Shown here: positions 53,762 to 63,547 of the stretch, in pieces | Layout: each line of letters starts with the position of its first letter | Numbering within the stretch: position 1 is the first letter of the stretch | Assembly: GCA_040839025.1 (NCBI GenBank) | Contig: JBFPJN010000001.1 | Location: 62,001-126,000, forward strand | Direction: 5' to 3' | From: Alphaproteobacteria bacterium LSUCC0719 | GTDB lineage: Bacteria > Pseudomonadota > Alphaproteobacteria > Puniceispirillales > Puniceispirillaceae | Length of the DNA: 64,000 nucleotides | The notes under the pieces: model-generated | The model's database searches: none | What the model saw: the letters and a program-made list of their open reading frames with translations, nothing else | What the model was told of the DNA's origin: nothing | Position numbers and translations under genes: made by a program

Positions 53762-54634
53762 ATGGCACGAAAATCACCCATCTGGCTGAACACACTGAGC
53801 CTTGGCTTTCTGGTTTTGTGGCTGGCGCTGGCCTCGGTTCCGTTCCTCTGGACATTGTGGGGAAGCTTCAAGGTAGAGGCGGATTTCTTCTCGCGGCAGG
53901 ACTGGCGCAATGCTCTGTTCGGCATTCGTACTCTTGCCGAGACGGGCGCCAGCTCAACCGGCCTTGGCTATGAAGGTGCCTGGGTGAAGGAGAAATTCTG
54001 GAAAGCGACGATCAACACCGGCATCATGACCTTGTCGGTGGTCGCGATCTCGCTGACACTTGGCACGCTTGGTGGCTATGCGCTGTCACGGTCCGGATTC
54101 CGGTATGCGTTCTGGATTCTGATCATCGCGCTGGTGTTCCGCGCGATGCCGCATATCACGCTTGTGTCCGGCTATCTTCTTCCCTTCTTCGAGTTGAATC
54201 TGTGGGGGCATCTGACAACCACGATCATCGTGATGGTGGCCATCAACCAGCCTTTCACCCTGTGGATGCTGCATTCCTTTTTCCAGAACATCCCCAAGGA
54301 TCTGGATGAAAGCGCGATGGTTGACGGCTGCACGCGCTTTCAGGCGTTCCGTTATGTCATCATTCCGGTGATGTGGCCGGGGGTGATTACAACAGGGCTG
54401 TTCAGCTTCCTTCTTGCTTACAATGATTTTGCGCTGACAGGTCTGCTGCTGACCGAGGAAAACCGCACAATGGTGCCAAAGATTGCCAGTTTCCTCGGCA
54501 ACGCTCAGGAACAGGGAAATGTAATGTATGCGGTGGCCGCGGTCGTTTCGGCGACGGCACCGCTTTTCGTGCTGGTGATGTTCTTCCAGCGCCAGATCGT
54601 CAGCGGGCTTACCGCCGGCGCGGTCAAGGGATAA
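53762..54634 (+). CDS. CUT1-type ABC transporter permease (MalG-like)
   Basis: Inner-membrane permease of 290 residues. SVPFLWTLWGSFKVEADFF is the typical N-terminal segment, and the EAA loop is LDESAMVDGCTRFQAFRYVIIPVMWPG. ATG 53762 has an AGGGGGG site and gives a normal family length. It starts 8 bases after the MalF-like stop and is followed by the ATPase gene after 11 bases. Confidence 0.9.
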   Translation: MARKSPIWLNTLSLGFLVLWLALASVPFLWTLWGSFKVEADFFSRQDWRNALFGIRTLAETGASSTGLGYEGAWVKEKFWKATINTGIMTLSVVAISLTLGTLGGYALSRSGFRYAFWILIIALVFRAMPHITLVSGYLLPFFELNLWGHLTTTIIVMVAINQPFTLWMLHSFFQNIPKDLDESAMVDGCTRFQAFRYVIIPVMWPGVITTGLFSFLLAYNDFALTGLLLTEENRTMVPKIASFLGNAQEQGNVMYAVAAVVSATAPLFVLVMFFQRQIVSGLTAGAVKG

Positions 54635-54645
54635 AGGGGCTCGAT

Positions 54646-55722
54646 ATGGCAGGTATCCGGCTGAAAAATCTGACCAAGAGGTGGGGGGACTTCGTCGCTG
54701 TCGATACCTTCAACCTGGATATTGCCGATCAGGAATTTCTCGTCCTTCTGGGCCCTTCGGGCTGTGGCAAGACGACGACGATGCGGATGGTTGCCGGGCT
54801 TGAGGAGATCACCGAGGGTGAGGTCGAAATCGACGGGCAGGTGGTCAATGGCCTTGAACCGAAGGATCGCGACATCGCGATGGTGTTCCAGTCCTATGGC
54901 CTGTATCCGAATATGGATGTCTACGAGAATATCCGCTTTCCGTTGAAGGTTCGCAAGGTCGATCCGGCAACACATGATGAACGTGTGCGCCGCGCGGCGG
55001 CGATGGTCGAGCTGACCGAGTTTCTACACCGCCGCCCGGCCGCGCTGTCCGGAGGCCAGCGGCAGCGGGTGGCGCTGGCACGCGCCATCGTCCGCGAGCC
55101 GAATGTCTTTCTGATGGATGAGCCGCTGTCCAACCTCGATGCCAAGCTTCGGGTGTCGACCCGTGCCCAGATCAAGCACCTGCATCACGAACTGAAGGTC
55201 ACCACGATCTATGTCACGCACGACCAGATTGAAGCGATGACCCTTGCCGACCGCGTCGTGGTCATGAACCGCGGTATCGTCCAGCAGGTTGGCAGCCCGA
55301 CCGAGATCTATGACAGGCCGGCGAACATATTTGTGGCCGGTTTCATCGGTAACCCGGCGATGAACCTTGTTGCCGGCAGCCTGACGGGAGGGGCCTTCGA
55401 GGCAGCCAACATTTCGGTGAAAGGGCTGAAGGGTGCCGAGGGTCCGGTGACGCTTGGTTTCCGTGCCGAGGATGCCGCCATCTCGACCACCGGCAAACCG
55501 CGTTTGACGACCTCGACCGGCGTTATATCGGCACCGGTCTATGCGATGGAACTTCTTGGTGATGCAACCATGGTCACGGTGCGGGCCGGTGACTCGATGG
55601 TCGCTGTGAAGGCGCACAAGGAATTTCGCACCAGGATCGGCGATGAGGTGCATATCACCTTGCCCGGGGCGGCCTGTCATCTGTTTGATGCGGCCGACGG
55701 GCGACGTCTGGAGGGTGTGTGA
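54646..55722 (+). CDS. CUT1-type ABC transporter ATP-binding protein (MalK/UgpC-like)
   Basis: ATPase of 358 residues: nucleotide-binding domain about 1-235 and a TOBE/OB regulatory domain after it. Walker A is GPSGCGKTT, the Q-loop is MVFQSYGLYPNMDVYEN, the signature is LSGGQRQRVALARAI and Walker B is VFLMDEPLSNLDAK. It energises the importer encoded just upstream. The next SnoaL gene starts close to the stop codon, indicating one operon. Confidence 0.93.
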   Translation: MAGIRLKNLTKRWGDFVAVDTFNLDIADQEFLVLLGPSGCGKTTTMRMVAGLEEITEGEVEIDGQVVNGLEPKDRDIAMVFQSYGLYPNMDVYENIRFPLKVRKVDPATHDERVRRAAAMVELTEFLHRRPAALSGGQRQRVALARAIVREPNVFLMDEPLSNLDAKLRVSTRAQIKHLHHELKVTTIYVTHDQIEAMTLADRVVVMNRGIVQQVGSPTEIYDRPANIFVAGFIGNPAMNLVAGSLTGGAFEAANISVKGLKGAEGPVTLGFRAEDAAISTTGKPRLTTSTGVISAPVYAMELLGDATMVTVRAGDSMVAVKAHKEFRTRIGDEVHITLPGAACHLFDAADGRRLEGV

Positions 55723-55724
55723 TC

Positions 55725-56261
55725 ATGGTTGGCACCCGTCCCGAACAGGCATCGCTGACGCGCGACACCGACATGACCAAGACCGATGACACAAGGCGCG
55801 TCATCGAAGGCATGGTCGACGGGCTGAATGACCACCGGATCGACGATATTGGCGATTTCTTTGCCGAAGGGTTCCGCTGGATGGGCAATACCGGATGCGG
55901 CACCAAGACCGGCCTGAAGGAATTTCAGGATAACTGGCAGCGTCCCTTTCAGGCGGCGTTCTCGGACAAGGTCTGTATCGACGAGGCACGCCTCTATATG
56001 GGTGAATGGGCGGCCGCTTTTGGGCGACAGGAAGCTGTTCATTCCGGTGTTTTCATGGGTGTTGAGCCAACCGGCAAGACGGTTGAGATCCGCTATATGG
56101 ATTTCTGGAAGGTTGTCGATGGCAAGATCGCCGACAATTGGGTCATGGTCGATTTTCCCCATGTGATGGCGCAGCTTGGCGTCGATGTTTTCAATGGCGA
56201 GGGATGGGAAGCGTTCGATCGTGGCGAGCGGCCGGCACCACGTCCCGAGCGCAGTAGCTAG
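55725..56261 (+). CDS. SnoaL/NTF2-like protein B (single domain)
   Basis: A single SnoaL-type domain, 178 residues. [19 protein letters not shown], the [22 protein letters not shown]-type strand pair and [12 protein letters not shown] align with the C-terminal halves of proteins A and C in this cluster, so it is a one-domain relative. ATG 55725 is 3 bases after the ATPase stop and has GAGGG upstream. Reaction unknown; candidates are isomerase, cyclase or hydratase. Confidence 0.82.
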   Translation: MVGTRPEQASLTRDTDMTKTDDTRRVIEGMVDGLNDHRIDDIGDFFAEGFRWMGNTGCGTKTGLKEFQDNWQRPFQAAFSDKVCIDEARLYMGEWAAAFGRQEAVHSGVFMGVEPTGKTVEIRYMDFWKVVDGKIADNWVMVDFPHVMAQLGVDVFNGEGWEAFDRGERPAPRPERSS

Positions 56262-56272
56262 CGGAGCTGTTC

Positions 56273-57583
56273 ATGGCAATACGATATCTGAAGACAGGCA
56301 AGCCGCAGGAAGAAAGATCCGAAGATGATGCCAAGGTCCGCGCCGTTGTCGAGGCGGCACTGGCCGAGATCGAGGCGCGGGGCGATGCGGCGGTCCGCGA
56401 GCTGGCGGAAAAGTTCGACAATTTTTCACCGGCAAGCTTTCGGCTGACGCAGGACGAGATTGACGAATTGATCTCGCAGGTATCGCAGCGTGATCTGGAT
56501 GACATACGTTTTGCCCAGGACCAGATCCGTGCCTTTGCCGAGATCCAGCGTGCCTCGATGACCGATGTCGAGGTGGAAACGATGCCCGGTGTCATTCTGG
56601 GGCATCGTAACATCCCTGTGCAATCGGTCGGGTGCTATGTTCCTGCCGGTAAATTTCCAATGGTGGCGTCAGCGCATATGTCGGTCCTGACCGCTGCGGT
56701 GGCCGGGGTGCCGCGCATCGTTGCCACCACCCCGCCATTCGAAGGCCAGCCAAATCCGGCGGTGATCGCCGCCATGCATCTTGGCGGCGCGCATGAGATC
56801 TACGCCCTTGGCGGCATCCAGGCCGTCGGCGCAATGGCCATTGGCACCGAAACGATTGAACCGGTGCATATGCTTGTCGGGCCCGGCAATGCCTTTGTCG
56901 CCGAAGCGAAACGCCAGCTTTTCGGTCGCGTCGGGATTGATCTGTTCGCCGGACCAACTGAAACGATGGTCATTGCCGATGACACGGTTGATGCAGAAAT
57001 CTGCGCCACCGATCTGCTTGGTCAGGCTGAACATGGCTACAATTCACCTGCTGTCCTGCTGACCAATTCCGAGACGCTGGCGAATGACACGCTTGCCGAG
57101 ATCGACAGGCTGCTTGCGATCCTGCCGACAGCCGAGACGGCAGCTGTCAGCTGGCGCGACTATGGCGAGGTGATCGTCTGTGACACCTATGATGAAATGC
57201 TCAGCGTGGCCGATGATGTGGCTTCGGAACATGTGCAGGTGATGACCGACCGTGATGACTGGTTCCTCGACAACATGACATGTTATGGGGCGTTGTTCCT
57301 CGGCGCGCGCACCAATGTGGCGAATGGTGACAAGGTAATTGGCACCAACCATACGCTGCCGACGAAAAAGGCTGGCCGGTATACAGGTGGCCTGTGGGTT
57401 GGTAAATATCTGAAAACACACAGCTATCAAAAGGTCGTGACCGACGAGGCCGCGACCCTGATCGGGGAATATGGATCCCGTCTGTGCATGCTTGAAGGGT
57501 TTGTCGGTCATGCCGAGCAGTGCAATGTCAGGGTCCGCCGCTATGGTGGCAAAAACATACCCTATGGCGAGGCGGCCGAATGA
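56273..57583 (+). CDS. HisD-family dehydrogenase, sulfopropanediol 3-dehydrogenase (HpsN)-like
   Basis: Zn- and NAD-dependent alcohol-to-carboxylate dehydrogenase of 436 residues. By comparison with HisD, Gln251 and His254 (LLGQAEHG), Asp353 and His413 (GHAEQ) are the Zn ligands, and Glu319-His320 (ASEHVQVM) is the catalytic pair. The N terminus [26 protein letters not shown] and [13 protein letters not shown] resemble HpsN, which oxidises 2,3-dihydroxypropane-1-sulfonate, more than biosynthetic HisD. No sulfolactate lyase gene is present, so the substrate may be another primary alcohol. Confidence 0.85.
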   Translation: MAIRYLKTGKPQEERSEDDAKVRAVVEAALAEIEARGDAAVRELAEKFDNFSPASFRLTQDEIDELISQVSQRDLDDIRFAQDQIRAFAEIQRASMTDVEVETMPGVILGHRNIPVQSVGCYVPAGKFPMVASAHMSVLTAAVAGVPRIVATTPPFEGQPNPAVIAAMHLGGAHEIYALGGIQAVGAMAIGTETIEPVHMLVGPGNAFVAEAKRQLFGRVGIDLFAGPTETMVIADDTVDAEICATDLLGQAEHGYNSPAVLLTNSETLANDTLAEIDRLLAILPTAETAAVSWRDYGEVIVCDTYDEMLSVADDVASEHVQVMTDRDDWFLDNMTCYGALFLGARTNVANGDKVIGTNHTLPTKKAGRYTGGLWVGKYLKTHSYQKVVTDEAATLIGEYGSRLCMLEGFVGHAEQCNVRVRRYGGKNIPYGEAAE

Positions 57584-58626
57584 TGTCATCCCACGCCGCA
57601 AATATCGCAACGTTGCGGCCGCTTCTTGCGGCGCAATATGACTGGGCAGAGGATGATCTGCGGCGCGCGCTCGATGCGGTGGTGGCAGATGACGCCCTGT
57701 TCCGGCTGGCGCATCCCTTTGGGGATATGATGGTGCCGCAGGACTTTCATGACCAGGCTCTGGCGGTGCTGAAGAAAGCCTGGCCGGATGTCGAGCGCCG
57801 TGACTGGCTGGTGATGGCCGGTCGTGATCATCATGGCGCCGACTGGGTTGGCTGTGGCGGGCATTTCATCGGCACCTTTGCCTCGCCGTTTCTCGATATT
57901 CCGCCAACCGGCCATCTGGCGCATATGCGCTTTCATGAATTCTACCGGATCGAGAATGGGCAGGTGGCCGGCTATCAGGCGCTGTGGGACATTCCCGAGG
58001 TCATGATGCAGGCCAACGCCTGGCCGCTGGTGCCGTCGCTTGGACGCGAATTCTGTGTTCCCGGTCCGGCGAGCGGTGACGGTCTGGTGAGGCCGGTGCG
58101 GGATGAGGCGGCGAGCGCGGCAAGCTGCGGGCTGATTGTCGATATGCTGACACATATGAAACGCCATCCGCGGGAAGGTGGACCGGAAGTGATGGAGATG
58201 CCGCGCTTCTGGCATCCACGGATGAACTGGTATGGGCCAGCCGGGATCGGCACTGGGCGCGGCATCGAGGGATTTCGCAACTGGCACCAGATCCCGTTCC
58301 TGAAGGCGATGCCCGACCGTGGCAGCAAGGTGGATCAGGTGACTTATCATTTCATCGGCGACAACGACTATGTCGGTGTGACCGGCTGGCCAAACATGAT
58401 CCAGACAATCAGCCATGATGGCTGGCTGGGGCTGCCGCCGCTCGGCAAGGAAATAACCATGCGAAGCCTTGATTTCTGGCGGCTTGAAAATGGCGTGATC
58501 CGCGAGAACTGGGTGCTTGTCGACCTGCTCCACGTGTATGACCAGATTGGTGTGGATGTGTTCGGGCGAATGCGGGAATTCAACAAGGCACGCGGGATGC
58601 CGCTCTCGCCAGGAGGCGCGGCATGA
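57580..58626 (+). CDS. SnoaL/NTF2-like protein C (tandem domains)
   Basis: A 348-residue protein with two SnoaL-like domains, homologous along its length to protein A. Key shared segments are [46 protein letters not shown] and [26 protein letters not shown] 57580 overlaps the stop of the HisD-type gene (ATGA), so translation is coupled. Several conserved His, Asp and Trp residues could line a pocket, but no catalytic set is established. Confidence 0.82.
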   Translation: MMSSHAANIATLRPLLAAQYDWAEDDLRRALDAVVADDALFRLAHPFGDMMVPQDFHDQALAVLKKAWPDVERRDWLVMAGRDHHGADWVGCGGHFIGTFASPFLDIPPTGHLAHMRFHEFYRIENGQVAGYQALWDIPEVMMQANAWPLVPSLGREFCVPGPASGDGLVRPVRDEAASAASCGLIVDMLTHMKRHPREGGPEVMEMPRFWHPRMNWYGPAGIGTGRGIEGFRNWHQIPFLKAMPDRGSKVDQVTYHFIGDNDYVGVTGWPNMIQTISHDGWLGLPPLGKEITMRSLDFWRLENGVIRENWVLVDLLHVYDQIGVDVFGRMREFNKARGMPLSPGGAA

Positions 58627-59390
58627 CCACGCTTCCCTCAACGCCCTCCTTTTCGCTTGCTGGCCGACGGGCGCTTGTAACAGGTGGATCGTCCGGTATC
58701 GGTCTTGGCTGCGCGGTGGCGCTTGCCGAGGCGGGCGCACATGTCATCATCATGGCACGGCGGCGTGCGCAGCTTGATGATGTCGCCGCGGCGATGCGGG
58801 CCGCTGGCCACACGGTTGAGGTGATGGTCGGCGACATTGCCGACATCGACTCGATGGCGGCGTCGGTTGAATCGCTTCGCCCGCTGGACATCTTCGTCAA
58901 CAGCGCAGGACTTGCCCGCCATTCGCCTGTGGTTGACACCGATCCTGCCGATTTCGACGCGGTGATGAATGTCAATCTGCGTGGTGCCTATTTCGCCGCT
59001 CAGGCCGTTGCCAGGGCAATGATAGCCGATGGCCGCCCAGGTTCCATCATCACCATATCCAGCCAGATGGCCGTTGTTGGCGGCATTGACAGGGCTGTCT
59101 ATTGCGGGTCGAAGCACGCTGTCGAAGGCTTTACCAAGGCAATGGCCATTGAATTCGGTCCGCACGGGATACGGGTGAACACCATCTGCCCGACCTTTGT
59201 GCGAACACCGCTTACCGAACAGACATTCGCCCGCCCCGAACGCGTGCGCTGGATCGAGGAGAAGATCAAGCTTGGCCGCGTCGGCGAGGTCGAGGACATC
59301 ATGGGCGCGGTGAATTTTCTTGCCTCCGATGCCGCGGCATTGATCACCGGAACGGCCCTGTTGATCGACGGGGGGTGGACAGCGGACTGA
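58623..59390 (+). CDS. SDR-family oxidoreductase
   Basis: Classical short-chain dehydrogenase of 255 residues, similar to 3-oxoacyl reductase or gluconate dehydrogenase types. TGGSSGIGLGCAVAL binds NAD(P), NSAGLAR is the structural motif, and ISSQMAVVGG with YCGSK gives Ser, Tyr and Lys. It overlaps protein C by 4 bases and the LacI gene by 1 base. It probably oxidises a secondary alcohol of the imported compound. Confidence 0.88.
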   Translation: MTTLPSTPSFSLAGRRALVTGGSSGIGLGCAVALAEAGAHVIIMARRRAQLDDVAAAMRAAGHTVEVMVGDIADIDSMAASVESLRPLDIFVNSAGLARHSPVVDTDPADFDAVMNVNLRGAYFAAQAVARAMIADGRPGSIITISSQMAVVGGIDRAVYCGSKHAVEGFTKAMAIEFGPHGIRVNTICPTFVRTPLTEQTFARPERVRWIEEKIKLGRVGEVEDIMGAVNFLASDAAALITGTALLIDGGWTAD

Positions 59391-60427
59391 TGGCACGAGA
59401 AACAGCGACATCCCTTGATGTGGCCCGCCATGCCGGCGTCAGCCAGTCGGCCGTCAGCCGGGTATTCACCCCCGGTGCGTCGGTGTCGCGGGAAATGACG
59501 GATCGTGTCCGTGCCTCGGCAGAAGAACTTGGCTATCGCCCGAATGTGCTGGCACGCACGATGATCACCGGGAAATCGCGCCTGATCGGTCTGGTGGTGG
59601 CCTATCTCGACAATCAGTTCTATCCGGAAATTCTGGAAAAACTGTCAACCCGCCTGCAGGCACAGGGCTATCATGTGCTTGTTTTCATGGCCCAGCAGAC
59701 AGCTGGCAATATCGATGCGGTATTGCAGGAAATTCTGGATTATCAGGTCGATGGGATCGTTCTCGCCTCGGTGGCCATTTCATCGTCACTTGCCGAGCAA
59801 TGCGATGCGGCCGGCATTCCGGTGGTGCTGTTCAACCGCGCCCAGAAGGATGACCGGTTTTCCACCGTCACATCGGACAATTTCGGGGGTGGCCGCGAGC
59901 TGGCCAATTTCCTGGTTGCTGGTGGGCATCAGCGGATTGCCTATATCGCAGGCTGGGAAGGTGCCTCGACACAGCGTGACCGCGAGGCCGGTTTCAAGGC
60001 CGGTCTGGCGGCGCATGGCCGTGATCTGTTCGCGCGCGGTGTTGGCAATTTCCAGTCCGACATGGCGGCCGAGGCGGCGCTGGAGATGTTCTCGTCGGTT
60101 GATCGGCCAGACGCCGTCTTCGTTGCCAACGACCATATGGCCTTTGCGGTGATGGATGTATTGCGGCATCGGCTGAATCTTCGGATTCCCGAAGATGTCT
60201 CGGTCGTCGGGTTTGACGATGTGCAACTTGCCGCCTGGCCAAGTTTTGATCTGACAACAGTGCGCCAGCCATCCGGGCGAATGGTGGATGCGACAGTCGC
60301 CGCGCTTGTCGACAAAATCGAGAATGGAGACGGTGCGCCTCAACGTGTTCAGGTGGACGCCAGATTGATTGTTCGCGGATCCGCGCGTCGGCCGGAAACG
60401 CCTGTGGCAGAGTCGGAAAGGGAGTAG
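59390..60427 (+). CDS. LacI-family transcriptional regulator
   Basis: A repressor-type protein of 345 residues. The HTH is SLDVARHAGVSQSAVSRVFTPG with the hinge NVLARTMITGKS, followed by a periplasmic-binding-protein-like ligand domain (LIGLVVAYLDNQFYPEIL to DVSVVGFDDVQLAAWP). It starts within the SDR stop (TGATG). The palindrome at 51205-51222 in the divergent promoter is its likely site; the inducer is probably the imported substrate or an intermediate. Confidence 0.9.
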   Translation: MARETATSLDVARHAGVSQSAVSRVFTPGASVSREMTDRVRASAEELGYRPNVLARTMITGKSRLIGLVVAYLDNQFYPEILEKLSTRLQAQGYHVLVFMAQQTAGNIDAVLQEILDYQVDGIVLASVAISSSLAEQCDAAGIPVVLFNRAQKDDRFSTVTSDNFGGGRELANFLVAGGHQRIAYIAGWEGASTQRDREAGFKAGLAAHGRDLFARGVGNFQSDMAAEAALEMFSSVDRPDAVFVANDHMAFAVMDVLRHRLNLRIPEDVSVVGFDDVQLAAWPSFDLTTVRQPSGRMVDATVAALVDKIENGDGAPQRVQVDARLIVRGSARRPETPVAESERE

Positions 60428-60431
60428 GGCA

Positions 60432-61400
60432 ATGAAGGGTTTCGATCCGAAGTGGAAGGATTTCCCTGATTACATTCTGGGGATAACTGCCGAAATCTGG
60501 GAAGGCCGCGGGCTCGCTACGCTGCATGATTACTACGCAGCTGACATCCCGGTACGCTCACCCGGCTCGGTTGTCAGTGGCAATCAGGGTGTGATCGCGG
60601 CCACCATGGCAACCCTTGCCGAATTTCCAGATCGCCGGCTTCTTGGCGAGGATGTGATCTGGTCGGGTTCACCGGAAGAGGGAATGCTGTCCTCGCATCG
60701 AGTTCTGTCAACCGCCACCCATGCCGGAGACGGGGTATATGGCAACGCCACCGGCCAGAAGCTGGTCTATCGGATCATTGCCGATTGCCATGCCATCAAC
60801 AATCAGATCAATGATGAATGGCTGATCCGTGATCAGGGTGCCATTGTCCGCCAGCTTGGCTGGGATCCGAAGGCCTATGCGGCTGACCTGATTGATCGCG
60901 AGGGCGGTATCGAACACTGCACGCCCCCCTTTACGCCGGCCATTGATATACCGGGCCCCTACAAGGGGCGGGGCAATGACAATCAATGGGGCGCGGCCTA
61001 TGCCGATATCCTGACCCGGATGATGGGGGCTGACATGGCGGCAATCCCGGCCTGTTACGACCCTGCCTGCCAGCTGGAACTTCCTGGCGGCACAACCGCA
61101 CATGGCCATGATGCCGCCGACCGCTTCTGGATGGGGCTTCGGGCCAGTTTTCCCAACGCCACCTTCACCATTGAACATCAGATTGGTCGCGATGATCCGG
61201 ACATGCCGCCGCGTGCTGCGATCCGCTGGGGGCTTCATGGCCTGCATGACGGATGGGGAAGCTTTGGCGCGCCTTCGGGTGTCGAGGTATATGTGATGGG
61301 GATCAGCCATGCCGAATTCGGTCCGCGAGGATTGCGCCGGGAATATGTGCTTTTTGACGAAACGGCGATCTGGAAACAGATCGTCATGAAGACGGGGTAG
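60432..61400 (+). CDS. SnoaL/NTF2-like protein D (tandem domains, diverged)
   Basis: A 322-residue protein with two SnoaL-like regions, about 10-150 and 180-320. PDYILGITAEIWEGRGLATLHDYYAAD is a typical N-terminal helix pair, and REYVLFDETAIWKQI resembles the final strand of the fold. It is clearly more distant from A, B and C and lacks their GVDVF tail. It starts 4 bases after the LacI stop with GGAG upstream. Function unknown. Confidence 0.78.
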   Translation: MKGFDPKWKDFPDYILGITAEIWEGRGLATLHDYYAADIPVRSPGSVVSGNQGVIAATMATLAEFPDRRLLGEDVIWSGSPEEGMLSSHRVLSTATHAGDGVYGNATGQKLVYRIIADCHAINNQINDEWLIRDQGAIVRQLGWDPKAYAADLIDREGGIEHCTPPFTPAIDIPGPYKGRGNDNQWGAAYADILTRMMGADMAAIPACYDPACQLELPGGTTAHGHDAADRFWMGLRASFPNATFTIEHQIGRDDPDMPPRAAIRWGLHGLHDGWGSFGAPSGVEVYVMGISHAEFGPRGLRREYVLFDETAIWKQIVMKTG

Positions 61401-61404
61401 AGAC

Positions 61405-62406
61405 ATGAACGCCATTGATCTGAACCAGCGCATTGTCCGGTACGGTGATCTGGTGCCATGCCGCACCGCCTTTATCGACGCGCACACACCCGGAAGCGAC
61501 AGGAAAGAAAACTTCACCATCATTGGGGGTGGTGTTTCGGAATCGGCTGACCAGCATGTGCATATCGCCGACACGCCGGGTTTCAACATCGGCGCGGCGG
61601 GTCAGCCACCGAAATGCCGCAACTCGCTCCACGCACACCGTACCGCCGAGGTGTTTTTTGTGCTGTCGGGGCGGTGGCGCTTTTTCTGGGGCGCATCCGG
61701 CGATGATGGCGAGGTTGTGCTTGAGGAAGGCGATCTAATCAACATCCCGACGGGTATCTTTCGGGGCTTTGAAAATATCGGCACCGACTATGGAATGATC
61801 ATGGCTGTCCTTGGCGGCGATGATTCCGGCGGCGGTGTTGTCTGGGCGCCACAGGTGATCAGGGAAGCTGGCGCGCATGGTCTTGTCCTTGGCGAAAACG
61901 GTGCCCTTTATGACAGCAAGACAGGGGCAAGCCTGCCAGAGGGTGTCGGGCCGATGCCGACCCTGACCGATGCCGAGATGGCGCAGTTTCCTGTTGTTTC
62001 GGCAGCGGAATTCGTGCCGCGTTTTGTCGCCCGCTACTGGGACATGATGGCGATGGCGGCCGGACAGCCGGCGCAGGTTATCGCGGCTGACGGGATGCTG
62101 CGTGACCGGCCCGGATTTCGCCTGGAACTGCTTCGCGATGGCAGTATTGACGACGCACCCTACACAACCGCCCGTCACGAGGTTCTGATGATCATGCGCG
62201 GCCATTGGCGTGTCACATGGGATGGTGGGCAGGCAAGCCTTGGGCCGGGTGATGTCTGTGCGATTCCACCGCATCAGACCGTGACACTGGCACCGTCGAT
62301 GAGCGGCGAGGCCAGCCTGTTCCGCGTCATCACCACTGATGATGCGCCTGGCCCGACAAGCGATTTTCATGAATTGCCGGCGGTGCTTCGCCGGGGGAGA
62401 GGCTGA
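61405..62406 (+). CDS. Double-cupin protein
   Basis: A 333-residue protein with two cupin barrels. The N-terminal one has SLHAHRTAEVFFVLSGRWRFFWG with the His-x-His...Glu metal motif and GDLINIPTGIFRGFENIG. The C-terminal one (ARHEVLMIMRGHWRVTWDGG, GDVCAIPPHQTV) has lost most of the metal ligands. It could be an isomerase or dioxygenase of the pathway or a sensor. It follows protein D by 4 bases and overlaps the MetE-like gene by 1 base. Confidence 0.83.
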   Translation: MNAIDLNQRIVRYGDLVPCRTAFIDAHTPGSDRKENFTIIGGGVSESADQHVHIADTPGFNIGAAGQPPKCRNSLHAHRTAEVFFVLSGRWRFFWGASGDDGEVVLEEGDLINIPTGIFRGFENIGTDYGMIMAVLGGDDSGGGVVWAPQVIREAGAHGLVLGENGALYDSKTGASLPEGVGPMPTLTDAEMAQFPVVSAAEFVPRFVARYWDMMAMAAGQPAQVIAADGMLRDRPGFRLELLRDGSIDDAPYTTARHEVLMIMRGHWRVTWDGGQASLGPGDVCAIPPHQTVTLAPSMSGEASLFRVITTDDAPGPTSDFHELPAVLRRGRG

Positions 62407-63539
62407 TGACAGAGATCCTGACAAGCCATGTGGGCTCGCTTCCACGCACCCAGGAGGTGGTGGATTTTATCTTCGCACGCGAACGCGGCGAGACATATGA
62501 CGATGCGGCCTTTCAGTCCTGCATGGCAGCTGCCTGCGCCGAAACGGTGCGCCGCCAGGCCGCGGCGGGGATCGATATCGTCTCGGATGGTGAAACCTCG
62601 AAAATCTCCTACGCCACCTATGTCAAGGACCGCTACACCGGCTTTTCGGGGGACAGCCCGCGCAACGCCCCCGGTGATCTGAAGCTGTTTCCCGGCTTTC
62701 TTGAAAGGCTGGCCAATGATGGAGGCACCCCGCAATATGCGCGCCCGATGTGTACGGGTGAGGTGCGATCGAAAGGCCAGGGCGAGCTGCAGGCGGATAT
62801 CGACAATCTCAAGGCGGCGATGGCGGCGCAGGGGCTGGAACGCGGCTTTATGAACGCCGCCTCGCCCGGGGTGATCTCGTTGTTCCTTCAGAACCAGTAT
62901 TACAAGACACGCGAGGCCTATCTGGCGGCGCTGGCCGATGCCATGAAGGCCGAATATGAAACCATCGTTGCCGCCGGGCTGGATTTGCAGCTGGATTGCC
63001 CCGATCTGGCCTTGTCGCGTCACATGCTGTTTGCCGACCTCAGCGATGATGAATTCATTGCTGTTGCCAACATGCATGTCGAAGCTCTCAACCACGCGCT
63101 TCGGGACATCGATCCGGCACAGGTGCGGGTGCATATCTGCTGGGGCAATTATGAAGGGCCTCATGTCTGTGATATCGACATGGACAAGGTGTTTCCGACC
63201 CTGATGCGGACCCGTGCGCGTTATGTGCTGTTTGAAACATCAAACCCCCGGCACGCCCATGAATGGACTGTCTTCCGTGACCGGGCGAGCGAAATTCCGG
63301 ATGACAAGGTGCTGGTGCCGGGCGTTGTCGACACCACCACGAATTTTGTCGAGCATCCCGAGCTGGTGGCACAGCGCCTCGCCCGTTTTGTTGACATTGT
63401 CGGAGCGGATCGCGTCATTGCAGGGTCGGATTGCGGGTTCGGCACCTTTGCCGGTTTTGGTGCCGTTGACCCCGATATCGCCTATGCCAAGCTTGCAACG
63501 CTTGCCGAGGGTGCGGCGCTGGCCAGCGGCAGGCTCTGA
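62406..63539 (+). CDS. MetE-like zinc methyltransferase/thiol-transferase domain protein
   Basis: A stand-alone relative of the C-terminal catalytic domain of cobalamin-independent methionine synthase, 377 residues. TSHVGSLPRT opens the barrel. The zinc motif is His243 and Cys245 (VRVHICWGNYEG) with Cys343 (AGSDCGFGTFAG). The N-terminal half of true MetE is missing. Epoxyalkane:coenzyme M transferase belongs to the same family, so it may activate a thiol to attack a pathway intermediate or remove a methyl group. Start and previous stop overlap as TGATG. Confidence 0.85.
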   Translation: MTEILTSHVGSLPRTQEVVDFIFARERGETYDDAAFQSCMAAACAETVRRQAAAGIDIVSDGETSKISYATYVKDRYTGFSGDSPRNAPGDLKLFPGFLERLANDGGTPQYARPMCTGEVRSKGQGELQADIDNLKAAMAAQGLERGFMNAASPGVISLFLQNQYYKTREAYLAALADAMKAEYETIVAAGLDLQLDCPDLALSRHMLFADLSDDEFIAVANMHVEALNHALRDIDPAQVRVHICWGNYEGPHVCDIDMDKVFPTLMRTRARYVLFETSNPRHAHEWTVFRDRASEIPDDKVLVPGVVDTTTNFVEHPELVAQRLARFVDIVGADRVIAGSDCGFGTFAGFGAVDPDIAYAKLATLAEGAALASGRL

Positions 63540-63547
63540 CCGCCGCC

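Noticed and set aside
56273-57583. Biosynthetic histidinol dehydrogenase (hisD)
   Set aside because: No other his gene is near, the operon is catabolic, and the sequence resembles HpsN more than HisD.
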